A stretch of DNA of 64,000 bases from Candidatus Blautia intestinavium (GTDB taxonomy: Bacteria; Bacillota; Clostridia; Lachnospirales; Lachnospiraceae): assembly GCA_019113745.1 (NCBI GenBank), contig DXGV01000006.1:18109-82108 (forward strand). The letters are read 5' to 3'. Below are positions 54,554-63,909 of this stretch, one piece after another. A program made the translations under genes and the position numbers. Within the stretch, counting starts at the first letter, position 1. Every line of letters starts with the position of its first letter. The notes under the pieces are model-generated. The model was not told the DNA's origin, made no database searches, and was given only the letters and a program-made list of their open reading frames with translations.

Positions 54554-54792
54554 TCCCGGATATCACCAGCCTTTCCAACGGAGTAGATTATCTAATCTGA
54601 TTGTACATCATTCCCCATTAAAAGAGAACAGGGAGAATTTTTATTTCTGAAAAAATACGGATTTTTGAGTTGTTTTTCATTATATCTTCCATGGAGATTC
54701 GGTTTTGTAAACTGGCGGGGGATACATTTTATCCCAAAATGTTTCCTTTAATAAATATATAGAAAACAGAAATTTATCTAAATTTGATTAAT
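54554..54792. promoter_or_regulatory. Divergent control region holding site C
   Basis: 239 bp between the regulator gene (minus) and the P2 GT8 gene (plus). For the minus gene, TTCTCT-N17-TACAAT is a weak promoter candidate. Reading into P2 I see no good -35/-10 pair; what lies upstream of C does not resemble the promoter found before site B. P2 therefore looks silent in this arrangement. Confidence 0.45.
54723..54743. repeat. Recombination site C (upstream of cassette P2)
   Basis: Arms TACATTTT and AAAATGTT around spacer ATCCC. The 25 bases at 54724-54748 are the exact reverse complement of 40334-40358 at site A. The downstream AT-rich flank also resembles the matching flank of A. It lies 49 bp before the P2 GT8 start. 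Inverted relative to A, direct relative to B. Confidence 0.78.
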
Positions 54793-55833
54793 ATGACAGT
54801 AAGTGAAAATACCTCTGTAGCAAATATACTTTATCAGTTTAATGAAAAATATGTACCTTTTGCCGGTACTTCCATCCTGTCTCTTCTGATACATAATCGA
54901 GATATAGACTATCTTCATTTTTACGTCATGGACGAGGATATATCAGATGACAGCAAAAAACGTATAGAATGCCTTATTTTACAATATGGAAGAAAAGTCA
55001 CTTTTTTAAATTCAGAAAAAATAATCGAGCAGCTGAAAGCACTCGGAATTCCCAGTTACAGAGGTTCCTATTCCACTAACCTGAAAATGTTTTTCCCGAC
55101 TGTCCTGGCCGAGCATATCGATCGCCTGATCTATATCGATTCAGATACGATCATAAACGGTTCGCTCAGACCGTTGCTTACGTATGATATGGCCGGGAAA
55201 CCGATAGCTATGGCTTATGATTCTCTTGGGCTGCGCCATGCAAAATTAATTGGCAACAGAAAAACGGATGGATATTTCAATGCCGGAGTTATTTTGTTTG
55301 ATGTTTCCCAGTGGAAAAAACTAAGCTGTACAGAACAGATTGTCCGGTATGCTAAGGATATGCGATCTCATTATATTTCACCGGATCAGGATCTTCTGAA
55401 CATTGTGTTACGAGGAAAGATTGCCTTGCTGCCTCTCGCATATAACTTACAGCCGATTCATTTAATATGCTCTCCTTCGGAATACCGTTTTTTGTTCCGG
55501 CCTAAAACCTATTATGCAGAACAAGAAATTGAAATAGCGGTAAATAGCCCTGTCATTTATCATTTTTTTAGATTTTTAGGCGAATTTCCCTGGCACAGGG
55601 ACTCCATGCATCCCGGGAAAGCTGTCTTTGAATTTTACCTGAAGCAGTCTCCCTGGGCCGATTTTCACAGCAGCTATACGGAACAGAACAGTAAAGTGTT
55701 CCGTATAGAAAGGTGGATGTATCAGCATATGCCTTCTTCTCTTTTTTTTGTATGCTTCAGGCTGTGTTATGATCTGTTTATTTATAAGTGCCAGCTTGAT
55801 TCCAATAAAGGGAAGAATAATCCGTCCATGTGA
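54793..55833 (+). CDS. GT8 glycosyltransferase heading cassette P2
   Basis: 346 residues. ILYQFNEKYVPFAGTSILSLL, GIPSYRGSYSTNLKMFFP, YIDSDTII, YFNAGVILFDV, SPDQDLLNIVL and HFFRFLGEFPW align with the GT8 heads of M and P1. ATG 54793 is preferred over an in-frame TTG at 54784; neither has a ribosome site, as for the M copy. Site C lies just upstream. Confidence 0.91.
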   Translation: MTVSENTSVANILYQFNEKYVPFAGTSILSLLIHNRDIDYLHFYVMDEDISDDSKKRIECLILQYGRKVTFLNSEKIIEQLKALGIPSYRGSYSTNLKMFFPTVLAEHIDRLIYIDSDTIINGSLRPLLTYDMAGKPIAMAYDSLGLRHAKLIGNRKTDGYFNAGVILFDVSQWKKLSCTEQIVRYAKDMRSHYISPDQDLLNIVLRGKIALLPLAYNLQPIHLICSPSEYRFLFRPKTYYAEQEIEIAVNSPVIYHFFRFLGEFPWHRDSMHPGKAVFEFYLKQSPWADFHSSYTEQNSKVFRIERWMYQHMPSSLFFVCFRLCYDLFIYKCQLDSNKGKNNPSM

Positions 55834-55875
55834 TGAATGACAAAAAGGTGCTTATCAGATAAAGGGAGTGGCTTT

Positions 55876-56784
55876 GTGAATAAAAAAGTCGCAATCATAA
55901 TTGTAACCTATAATCGCTGTATCATGCTGCAGGAATGCTTGGAAGCTCTGTTTAAACAGACTTATTCCTCCTTTGAGATCATTCTGGTCGATAATCACAG
56001 CAGTGATGGGACCTCTGAACTGGCCTCCGGGATAGCACGATCTGATTCCCGTCTGCACTATTTTCGCCAGGACACTAATTTGGGAGGAGCCGGGGGATAT
56101 TGTTATGGAATATGTCAGGCAGAAAAGTTGCGCTGTGATTATGTATGGCTGATGGATGATGATGCTGTCTGCGAGGCACGGGCTCTGGAATATCTGATGA
56201 CAGCTGGAAGTCAGCTAAAAAACTGGGGTTTTCTCTCCGGAAAGGTTCTGTGGACGGATTGGTCTTTATGCAAAATGAACATCCCTCTTTTTATAAAAGG
56301 GACCTCCGGCCAGCTCTATTCTCAGGTCAGGAAAGCAACTTTTGTTTCTCTCCTGATTCCCTGGAAGGTTATACAGCATGTCGGGCTGCCAATAAAAGAG
56401 TTCTTTATCTGGGGAGACGATCAGGAATATACGGAAAGAATCAGCAGGCTGTTTCCCTGCTTTTATATTGCACAGAGCGTGGTCGTGCATCATACGGCAC
56501 AGAACACAGGATCCGACATTGTATATGACAGTTTGGATCGGCTTGACAGATATTACTATAAATATCGAAACGAATGGTATATCTCAAGGCGGAACGGGTT
56601 GATTTCCTGTCTTTATTATCTGTTTCGCCTGTTAAGAGATACCTGTCATATCGTTTTGACGGCCAGAAACAAACTGCAGCGGCTGCGGATCATGTATCAG
56701 GGATTTCGGCAGGGCCTCGTTTTCCGTCCTGCAATTCACTATTTATCAGAAAAGGAAACCGAATCATATGTGGAACAGACTTAA
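55876..56784 (+). CDS. GT2 glycosyltransferase, probable galactofuranosyltransferase
   Basis: 302 residues from the GTG at 55876 (GGGAG eight bases upstream); an ATG at 55837 is less likely. VAIIIVTYNRCIMLQECL, VDNHSSDGT, NLGGAGGYCYGI, LMDDDAVCE and EFFIWGDDQEYTERI belong to the GlfT2-like group. The UDP-galactopyranose mutase domain encoded two genes downstream would supply UDP-galactofuranose, which makes this the natural user. It overlaps the permease start by 17 bp. Confidence 0.88.
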   Translation: MNKKVAIIIVTYNRCIMLQECLEALFKQTYSSFEIILVDNHSSDGTSELASGIARSDSRLHYFRQDTNLGGAGGYCYGICQAEKLRCDYVWLMDDDAVCEARALEYLMTAGSQLKNWGFLSGKVLWTDWSLCKMNIPLFIKGTSGQLYSQVRKATFVSLLIPWKVIQHVGLPIKEFFIWGDDQEYTERISRLFPCFYIAQSVVVHHTAQNTGSDIVYDSLDRLDRYYYKYRNEWYISRRNGLISCLYYLFRLLRDTCHIVLTARNKLQRLRIMYQGFRQGLVFRPAIHYLSEKETESYVEQT

Positions 56785-57550
56785 AGAAATTTATGAATAC
56801 CGGGATATGATAGCCGGACTTGTGCACCGCGATCTGCGTGGACGTTATAAGGGATCCTTTATGGGATTTCTGTGGAATTTTATTAATCCACTGTGTCAGA
56901 TTCTTGTATATATTCTTGTTTTTTCGATGATATATCGTTCCAATCTGGACAAATATTATGTCTTCCTCATCGTGGGCATGATGCCCTGGAATTTTTTCAG
57001 TGAATCAATAGGTCAGGGTGCTGGATGTGTATTTGCTCAGGGGGATATGGTAAAAAAAATCTATTTTCCTCGTGAGGTTCTTGTTATTTCAACGGTAACC
57101 AGCCGATTTGTCAACTTCCTGATCAATTATCTGGTTGCTTTTGCCATTATCCTGTTTTCCGGTCTGGGATTCCAGTTCCGTATCATACTCATGTATCTTC
57201 CGGCCATCATGATACTGGAATATATCTTTACGTTGGGACTTGCCCTGATCCTAGCTTCGACAGACGTATATTTCAGGGACATTGAGTATATGACTGGTGT
57301 GGTTACAATGGCCTGGATCTGGCTTACTCCTATCATGTATCCGATGGATCTGGTGCCGCCGGAACTGTCATGGATCATCAATCTGAATCCTATGACCCCT
57401 ATAGTCCGTTCCTACCAAAATATTCTTTACTATAAGACAGCACCGGATGTTGCGTCACTGGCCCATGTCGCTGTGATTGCCGTTCTGTTTCTGATTGCCG
57501 GAGAGCTTATATTTATAAAACTGGAAAAACGGTTTGCGGAGGAAATGTAA
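56768..57550 (+). CDS. wzm: Polysaccharide ABC exporter permease (Wzm)
   Basis: 260 residues, six helices. LVHRDLRGRYKGSFMGFLWNFINPLCQ and QGAGC...KKIYFPREVL are nearly the same as in the cassette M permease, so the two share a recent origin. Its stop shares one base with the start of the fused ATPase gene. It would form the membrane channel for the P2 polymer. Confidence 0.94.
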   Translation: MWNRLKEIYEYRDMIAGLVHRDLRGRYKGSFMGFLWNFINPLCQILVYILVFSMIYRSNLDKYYVFLIVGMMPWNFFSESIGQGAGCVFAQGDMVKKIYFPREVLVISTVTSRFVNFLINYLVAFAIILFSGLGFQFRIILMYLPAIMILEYIFTLGLALILASTDVYFRDIEYMTGVVTMAWIWLTPIMYPMDLVPPELSWIINLNPMTPIVRSYQNILYYKTAPDVASLAHVAVIAVLFLIAGELIFIKLEKRFAEEM

Positions 57551-60018
57551 TGAACCCGGAGAACTCAATCGAAGTATATAATGTGGAAAAAACCTTTAAG
57601 GTTCATCTGGAAGCATCCCATCAATTGAAGGATGCCGTAATTTTCCGAAATCGAAATAAAATACAGGAACGTCATGTATTGAAAAGCATCAGCTTTTTTG
57701 TGAAAAAAGGAGAAGCTGTTGCACTGATAGGGAAAAACGGCTGCGGAAAGAGCACAATGCTGAAGCTTCTGACCAGGATTCTGCGTCCGGACAAAGGTAC
57801 GATAAATACACAGGGACGTATTTCCAGTCTGATTGAATTGGGAGCAGGCTTCCATCCGGATATGACCGGCCGGGAAAATGTATATATCAATGCATCCATT
57901 TTTGGTATTAAAAGACGAGAAGTTGACAGGAGGATGGAAGACATCATCCGTTTCTCTGAATTGGAGGAATATATTGACAATCCGGTAAGGACATATTCTT
58001 CCGGAATGTATATGCGGCTTGCCTTTGCCGTCGCCATCAATGTGGATGCGGATATTCTTCTGATCGACGAGATACTCGCCGTAGGAGATGCGGCCTTTCA
58101 GGAAAAATGCTTTGAAAAGCTGCGTTCTTTGAAAAGAAAAGGAGTAACCATCGTCATTGTTTCCCATGCCATGGGGCAGATAAGGGAAATCTGTGACAGA
58201 GCCATCTGGATGGCCGACGGACTGGTCTGTGAAGACGGGCCGGCTGACAGTGTATGCGCGCACTACCTGGAGGATATGGATGAACACAGAGTGGCGCGGC
58301 AAAATTATGAAAAAGCCCAGCTGGAACAGAGAACCGAAAAAACAGCTCTCGAAAAATATCAGGAAAGCTGGACCTCTCCGGAAAAGTGCCGCATGATCCA
58401 TGAAAGCTGTGAATGGGATACCAGGCGGAGCGGCAGTATGCAGGTCCGGTTTACGGGAATCCGGTTGCGGAATCAGGAAAACATCAATACTTTGAAATTT
58501 TCCACCGGCGACAGTATGTACCTGTCACTTACCTACCGGACGGATTCTGTTGTTTTAAAGGGGAATCAACAGTCTGAGAATAACGACAGTCAGGAATACG
58601 ATCCGCTATTGCAGGTTGAATTTTCAATCTCTGATGATACCGGCCTGATTTATTTTTCTAATACGAAACAGATAGAAAATCCAGGTTCTTCCGAGCAGGA
58701 ATATGAAATAGGATGTCAGATCGATTCCCTGCCGCTACTTTCCGGAACGTATTATCTGAGTTTTCGTATCAGCAATGCTGCAGGCGAAATATTTGACTCT
58801 ATAAAAAAATTTCTGAAGATAGAGGTTGCATCCGCCTGGCATCCGGAGTTCGGACTGATCACAATTCCCCATCGCTGGGGTAATTCTGTTCCTGCACTTC
58901 ATACTTCTTTCTCAAAAAAGCAGTATGATTTTTTAATCGTAGGCGCAGGTCTTTATGGTGCAGTCTTTGCCCGTCAGGCAATGGATGCGGGAAAGAAATG
59001 CCTGGTCATAGAAAAACGGGACCACATCGCAGGAAATATTTTTACAGAAAAAATAGAAGGGATTGACGTCCATCGCTACGGTGCACACATATTTCATACA
59101 AATAATAAAGAGATATGGAAATATGTCTGCCGCTTTGGAGAATTTAATCGTTTTACCAACAGCCCTTTAGCCAATTACAAAGGAGAATATTATAATCTTC
59201 CCTTTAACATGAATACCTTCCAGAAAATGTGGGGGATAAGCAAACCGGAGGAAGCAAGAAAGATCATTGAACAGCAGCGTCTGGACGCGCATATTTCAGA
59301 GCCGAAGAATCTGGAAGAACAGGCGATCAGTCTTGTCGGAACTGACATTTATGAAAAGCTGGTAAAGGGTTATACGGAAAAACAATGGGGCCGTTCCTGC
59401 AGGGAGCTTCCGCCGTTCATTATCCGCCGTCTTCCAGTAAGATTTACGTATGACAATAATTATTTTAATGCGTGTTACCAGGGAATTCCTGTGGAGGGCT
59501 ATACCAAACTGGTATCTTCACTGCTTGGGAATACGGAGGTACGACTAGGCACAGATTATTTGTCTGATAAGGAAGCGTTTAATGCACTTGCGGATACGGT
59601 GATCTATACGGGACCGATCGACGCATATTTTTCCTACAGTCTGGGTGAACTGCAGTATCGAAGCGTCAGGTTTGAAAATGAAATCCTCGATATGGAGAAT
59701 TATCAGGGGAATGCCGTAGTGAATTATACCGATGCTCAGACACCGTATACCCGTATCATAGAGCATAAACATTTTGCCTTTGGACAGCAGCCCAAAACAG
59801 TGATCAGCAGAGAGTACAGCAGCGAATGGAATCGGAATCAGGAGCCGTATTACCCGGTCAATGATGAAAAAAATAATCAGTTATATCAGAAATATCGGGC
59901 ACTTGCCGCTTCTGAAAATCATGTTGTTTTCGGAGGCAGGCTGGGAGAATACAGGTATTATGATATGGATCAGGTGATAGAGGCTGCTCTTTATAAAGCC
60001 TCTGTAATAATAGGATAA
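57550..60018 (+). CDS. Wzt ATPase fused to UDP-galactopyranose mutase
   Basis: 822 residues. Residues 1-~445 are a Wzt: Walker A IGKNGCGKST (~58-67), signature TYSSGMYMRLAF (~146), Walker B ILLIDEILAVGD (~167) and a C-terminal carbohydrate-binding region (~300-445). After a short linker, residues ~457-822 are a full-length UDP-galactopyranose mutase: FAD site FLIVGAGLYGAVFARQ, EKRDHIAGNIFTE, HRYGAHIFHTNN, then WGRSC, RFTYDNNYF and the late GGRLGEYRYYDMDQVI. The mutase interconverts UDP-galactopyranose and UDP-galactofuranose. The frame runs through without a stop; GGAGG precedes the ATG. The fusion places precursor supply on the exporter. Confidence 0.92.
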   Translation: MNPENSIEVYNVEKTFKVHLEASHQLKDAVIFRNRNKIQERHVLKSISFFVKKGEAVALIGKNGCGKSTMLKLLTRILRPDKGTINTQGRISSLIELGAGFHPDMTGRENVYINASIFGIKRREVDRRMEDIIRFSELEEYIDNPVRTYSSGMYMRLAFAVAINVDADILLIDEILAVGDAAFQEKCFEKLRSLKRKGVTIVIVSHAMGQIREICDRAIWMADGLVCEDGPADSVCAHYLEDMDEHRVARQNYEKAQLEQRTEKTALEKYQESWTSPEKCRMIHESCEWDTRRSGSMQVRFTGIRLRNQENINTLKFSTGDSMYLSLTYRTDSVVLKGNQQSENNDSQEYDPLLQVEFSISDDTGLIYFSNTKQIENPGSSEQEYEIGCQIDSLPLLSGTYYLSFRISNAAGEIFDSIKKFLKIEVASAWHPEFGLITIPHRWGNSVPALHTSFSKKQYDFLIVGAGLYGAVFARQAMDAGKKCLVIEKRDHIAGNIFTEKIEGIDVHRYGAHIFHTNNKEIWKYVCRFGEFNRFTNSPLANYKGEYYNLPFNMNTFQKMWGISKPEEARKIIEQQRLDAHISEPKNLEEQAISLVGTDIYEKLVKGYTEKQWGRSCRELPPFIIRRLPVRFTYDNNYFNACYQGIPVEGYTKLVSSLLGNTEVRLGTDYLSDKEAFNALADTVIYTGPIDAYFSYSLGELQYRSVRFENEILDMENYQGNAVVNYTDAQTPYTRIIEHKHFAFGQQPKTVISREYSSEWNRNQEPYYPVNDEKNNQLYQKYRALAASENHVVFGGRLGEYRYYDMDQVIEAALYKASVIIG

Positions 60019-60050
60019 ATCAATTTAGCTTTATTGGAAATAGAGGGGAA

Positions 60051-61112
60051 ATGAAGATGTCCGAAAAAATACTGATAACGGTAGTCGTTCCAATTTATAA
60101 CGTCGAAAAATATTTGATCCAGTGTCTTGACAGTCTTTTGTATCAGTCTGTAAAAAATTTTAAGGTAATTCTGGTAAATGATGGCTCTACAGATTCCAGC
60201 GGCCCGATCGCAGAAAATTATGCGAAAAAATATCCTGAAATTTTTCGCTATATTTATCAGGAAAATGCCGGACTGGGAGCCGCGCGAAACAAAGGAATGC
60301 AGTATGTGGAAACTCCATATATTGAATTCCTTGACAGCGATGATTGGCTGATGCCAAGAACCATAGAGCATGTTACAAAAGCCATCCTGGAAGAGTCGGA
60401 AGATATTGATATTATTTTCATGAAACCCAAAGTTTACAATATGGCTACTTGTAAATATGAAGAATGGAAAGACAATGAATTGCTCTCAAATATTTTTTCG
60501 AGACAACATGTTACAAGCCCGGCCGAAATACCTGAGATGTATGCTTTGGAAGCCAATATCAATCGTTCCGTCTGGAATACATCTTTTCTCAAAAAGTATA
60601 ATTTTTCCTTTCCGGAAGGTGTAAAATGGGAAGACGTTTTTCCACATTTCTATTTATTTTACTGGGCACGGCGCTGTATTATGGTCAACGAAGCTGGATT
60701 TTTTTATCGTATTAATTCTGGTAATCAGATTACTTCTATGGCTGGTGCGGCAAGGCTTGACATTATACCTGTTTTCTCAAAAACCTTACTGTATGCTTTT
60801 GAAAACAATTGGGGAGAGACGGAAGTTGCTTATATCATCCATATGATGGTACTGTTTATTCGGTGGTCAATGTTTGTTGCAAAGCCTTTGGTTAGAAAAG
60901 AGCTGACACAGAAGCTTCATCTTTTGTGTAGCTCAATTCCATCACACTATGTAAAATATTATCGTCATATATTACATCCAAGCCGGGATACTATGATATA
61001 TCTGCAACTATTAAGGCATCCCATCTTCTACAGGATGCTCTCTAATTGTCATGTAGTTGAAGCAGGAGAAAACATGTATCATCGCATTGAAAAGATAAGG
61101 AGGCATAGATAA
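60051..61112 (+). CDS. GT2 glycosyltransferase
   Basis: 353 residues. VVVPIYNVEKYLIQCLDS, VNDGSTDSS, NAGLGAARNKGM and FLDSDDWLMP give a standard GT-A core; the remainder (WEDVFPHFYLFYWA) is acceptor-side. ATG 60051 follows GAGGGG closely and ATG 60057 is the alternative. The final base of its stop is the first base of the next start (TAATG), so the two are co-translated. Cassette P2. Confidence 0.9.
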   Translation: MKMSEKILITVVVPIYNVEKYLIQCLDSLLYQSVKNFKVILVNDGSTDSSGPIAENYAKKYPEIFRYIYQENAGLGAARNKGMQYVETPYIEFLDSDDWLMPRTIEHVTKAILEESEDIDIIFMKPKVYNMATCKYEEWKDNELLSNIFSRQHVTSPAEIPEMYALEANINRSVWNTSFLKKYNFSFPEGVKWEDVFPHFYLFYWARRCIMVNEAGFFYRINSGNQITSMAGAARLDIIPVFSKTLLYAFENNWGETEVAYIIHMMVLFIRWSMFVAKPLVRKELTQKLHLLCSSIPSHYVKYYRHILHPSRDTMIYLQLLRHPIFYRMLSNCHVVEAGENMYHRIEKIRRHR

Positions 61113-62632
61113 TGAATAATCTGGTTTTATATTTATCCTCTCAGCCTCAAATCAAAGAAGCAATTCTGGTTATGGGAGCAAATACCAGCGAATGGCTTGC
61201 CTGTGAAATATGCCGCAACATACAGTTAGAACATTTTTCTATCTATGTACCAACAAAAGAGCTCTTTCATAAAATATTGCATGTTCTGGAACGTTTCCGG
61301 ATCGAGGAAACAACTCATGTTCCTAAAAACATGAAATTATTAACGAGACAAGATCTGCTCTCTTATCAGCCGGTTACAGATCAACCAGCACTCATCTTCG
61401 ATTCTCCCTCCGACGAGAACGAAATTATGGAGCTTTGTTTTTTGCGGCCTTATTTTCTGATCGGAGCACTCAATAAAGATAAAATAAATGCTTTCCATGT
61501 CTGGGAAACCTACCGGAAAATTTCCCGGCATATTTATATTGTTTCCTGGAAACAGGATGAGGAAGTAATGAATTGGTCCCGTAACGATAAAAGTAATATA
61601 GAATTGAGCATTATCTTTCCGGTATACAAAGTTGCTTCCTATCTTTCCAAGTGTATTGAAACCGTTACAGAATGGAAAGCGGATTATGTGGAATATCTGT
61701 TTGTTGATGATGGTTCCCCGGATAATTCTGCAGATCTTATTACAGAATACGCAGAAAAAGACTCCCGTATTCGATTATTAAGGAAAGAAAATGGAGGGTG
61801 TGCATCTGCCCGACAGTTTGGGCTGGAACATGCACGCGGACGTTATATAGGATTTATTGATCCGGATGATTATGTTGACCCTTCCATGTTTCGTAAGCTG
61901 TTAAGCAGAGCTTTGTCAGGAAGCTATGAGATTAGTTACTGCGGATATAATGAATTATATGAAAATACAGGAAAAACGAGGGAAATATCTGACTCTTTAA
62001 AATGGCCGTATAACGAAGGGACCTCCGATCCGATTCGGATGAATGAGCTGTTAGCTTTCCTGCGTGTCGCGATCTGGAGGGGGATATATCTGCGTGATAT
62101 GATTGACCGCAACAAGATTCATTTCTACACAGACTTGAAAAGATTTGATGACCTCCCCTTTAAGATAGAGGCATTTTCCAAAGCCAGATCGATCGTAGCC
62201 GTACCTGAATATTTATATTACTATCGTTTGGCACGTCCGGGTCAGGATATTTCCGCAGATGATGAAAGGTTATATGTTCACTTCCCGATTTTTCAATATC
62301 TGGACGAATTCCTCAGGAAATCTTCTGACAGAAGACAGTTGGATTATCTTCAGCTTGTAAAGGTACATACACATCGTTACGCGTTGGAAAAAATTCGACC
62401 GGAATTTGTGAAAGAATACTGTAAAAGAGCGAAAAAGGATATTCATTCTAATTATAAATTTCTGGAAGGCGGATATATCATCCGACGGCTCGGAACAAAA
62501 GAAGATATGCACTATTATATTTCACTTTACTGGGGATTTAATTGGGCAATCCGTTTTATGCTGCGTCCTAGGAAGGAAAAGAAATCAAAAAATAAAGAAG
62601 CTATTTCTAAGTTGAGAAAATTGATGAATTAA
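61112..62632 (+). CDS. GT2 glycosyltransferase with unknown N-terminal domain
   Basis: 506 residues. The N-terminal ~165 are not recognised; alternating strands and helices (EAILVMGANTSEWLACEICRN in pieces, ALIFDSPSDENEI) suggest a Rossmann-like fold. From ~170 a GT2 core begins (LSIIFPVYKVASYLSKCIET, VDDGSPDNS, NGGCASARQFGLEHARG, IDPDDYVDP). A basic tail ends the protein. The N-terminal part could bind a nucleotide or a partner. AAGGAGG precedes the ATG. Confidence 0.88.
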   Translation: MNNLVLYLSSQPQIKEAILVMGANTSEWLACEICRNIQLEHFSIYVPTKELFHKILHVLERFRIEETTHVPKNMKLLTRQDLLSYQPVTDQPALIFDSPSDENEIMELCFLRPYFLIGALNKDKINAFHVWETYRKISRHIYIVSWKQDEEVMNWSRNDKSNIELSIIFPVYKVASYLSKCIETVTEWKADYVEYLFVDDGSPDNSADLITEYAEKDSRIRLLRKENGGCASARQFGLEHARGRYIGFIDPDDYVDPSMFRKLLSRALSGSYEISYCGYNELYENTGKTREISDSLKWPYNEGTSDPIRMNELLAFLRVAIWRGIYLRDMIDRNKIHFYTDLKRFDDLPFKIEAFSKARSIVAVPEYLYYYRLARPGQDISADDERLYVHFPIFQYLDEFLRKSSDRRQLDYLQLVKVHTHRYALEKIRPEFVKEYCKRAKKDIHSNYKFLEGGYIIRRLGTKEDMHYYISLYWGFNWAIRFMLRPRKEKKSKNKEAISKLRKLMN

Positions 62633-62658
62633 TTGTTTAGAAAGTTGAGATTTGGTAT

Positions 62659-63909
62659 ATGAAAACTATTCTTTATGATCCAGAAATAGTATTCCAAAAA
62701 TTTCTTGAACATTTCAAAAGAGATAGATTAATTGCATTTAAATCTGCTATAATTGCTGGTTTATTGACGCATTTAGTATTAATGATCTTGCAGCCAGTAG
62801 TTGCAGATCCTGTTATATATATGAACTGGGTTAAAGCAGGAGAATACGAATTATATTCTCAGGGACATTGGTCATGGAATCTGTTAATGATGCTTCGCGG
62901 ATATATCGTACAGCCCATATTAAGTACCATAATTACAATATTTTCTACAGCCCTTATGGCTGTTATAATTATTGAGTTATTTGACATTAAAGGAAAGCTT
63001 GCTATAATTATTGCAGCTTCTTCGATTGCTGTACATCCACATATCGCAAACACACTTATGTACTACTATTCAGCTGGGACAATAGGCAATTTTTTAGTTG
63101 TTTTATCAATATGGATTATATACAAATTTCAAAGCAGCGCTTTTACAAAAATATTACTATCTACTTTCTTTCTAACAATAATGCTGGCTTTTTATCAGCC
63201 ATATATTAGTACCGCAACTTTACTAAGTCTTTTGCTTTTGATTTTGGACTTACTACATTGTAAAAAGAAAAAGTCAACATGGAGTCATTTTTTTCAATGT
63301 ATATGTGTGTGCGGAATCTCAAGCGTGCTATATCTTATTATATGGAAAATATTATGCCATTTTAATAACATCTATTCCTTTTATGGTGGCGCTAGTTCCT
63401 ATGGATTAGGTAACACTTTAAAACGGCTTCCTTCAATCATATTTCATATTTATTCAAATTTTTTTGATTACTTTTTTACTGATTCCATTTTGCATAACTC
63501 ATATTGGTACCGTGATGTATGCAATTTGATTCTTTTTATTGGATTAATAAGTATATTTATCATTCTCATAAAAAATAATGTGCAGGAAGGAAAATATAAT
63601 AAATTTGATATTATAACGCTCATTTTTTGTGTATTATTAATTCCAATAGCAGCATTATCAATTTGTTTGATTGTAACAGATTATAACTACTATCTTATGA
63701 TGGCTCAATCATTTTTACTGTTTGTGCCGTTGTTTTGTAAATTGTCCGAAATGGGTTCAGCTTGCACAAAACATTTTTCTCAAAACATGCTTTTGAAATG
63801 GGGGATAATCTTATGTTGTATCTATACTACATGGACTTTTGCCTTATCTGATATTGCAGGATATATGTTATTGCTAAATTCGCTTCAACGGAACGCCCGG
63901 TTCGGATGA
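62659..63909 (+). CDS. GtrII-like membrane glucosyltransferase, 3' end apparently disrupted
   Basis: 416 residues with about ten membrane helices and the acidic first loop typical of Glucos_trans_II proteins (VVADPVIYMNWVKAGEYELYSQGHW). The relative at 28504 has a further ~110-residue soluble tail that is absent here. The last six residues (RNARFG) come from GC-rich sequence unlike the AT-rich gene. The gene seems cut near 63880 by foreign DNA, so it may be non-functional. Upstream, no clear ribosome site is visible. Confidence 0.75.
   Translation: MKTILYDPEIVFQKFLEHFKRDRLIAFKSAIIAGLLTHLVLMILQPVVADPVIYMNWVKAGEYELYSQGHWSWNLLMMLRGYIVQPILSTIITIFSTALMAVIIIELFDIKGKLAIIIAASSIAVHPHIANTLMYYYSAGTIGNFLVVLSIWIIYKFQSSAFTKILLSTFFLTIMLAFYQPYISTATLLSLLLLILDLLHCKKKKSTWSHFFQCICVCGISSVLYLIIWKILCHFNNIYSFYGGASSYGLGNTLKRLPSIIFHIYSNFFDYFFTDSILHNSYWYRDVCNLILFIGLISIFIILIKNNVQEGKYNKFDIITLIFCVLLIPIAALSICLIVTDYNYYLMMAQSFLLFVPLFCKLSEMGSACTKHFSQNMLLKWGIILCCIYTTWTFALSDIAGYMLLLNSLQRNARFG

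Noticed and set aside
38298..56784. Similarity between distant plus- and minus-strand stretches as long DNA repeats
   Set aside because: The similarity is at protein level between paralogous GT8, GT2, Wzm and Wzt genes. Only the 21-25 bp sites are conserved as DNA.
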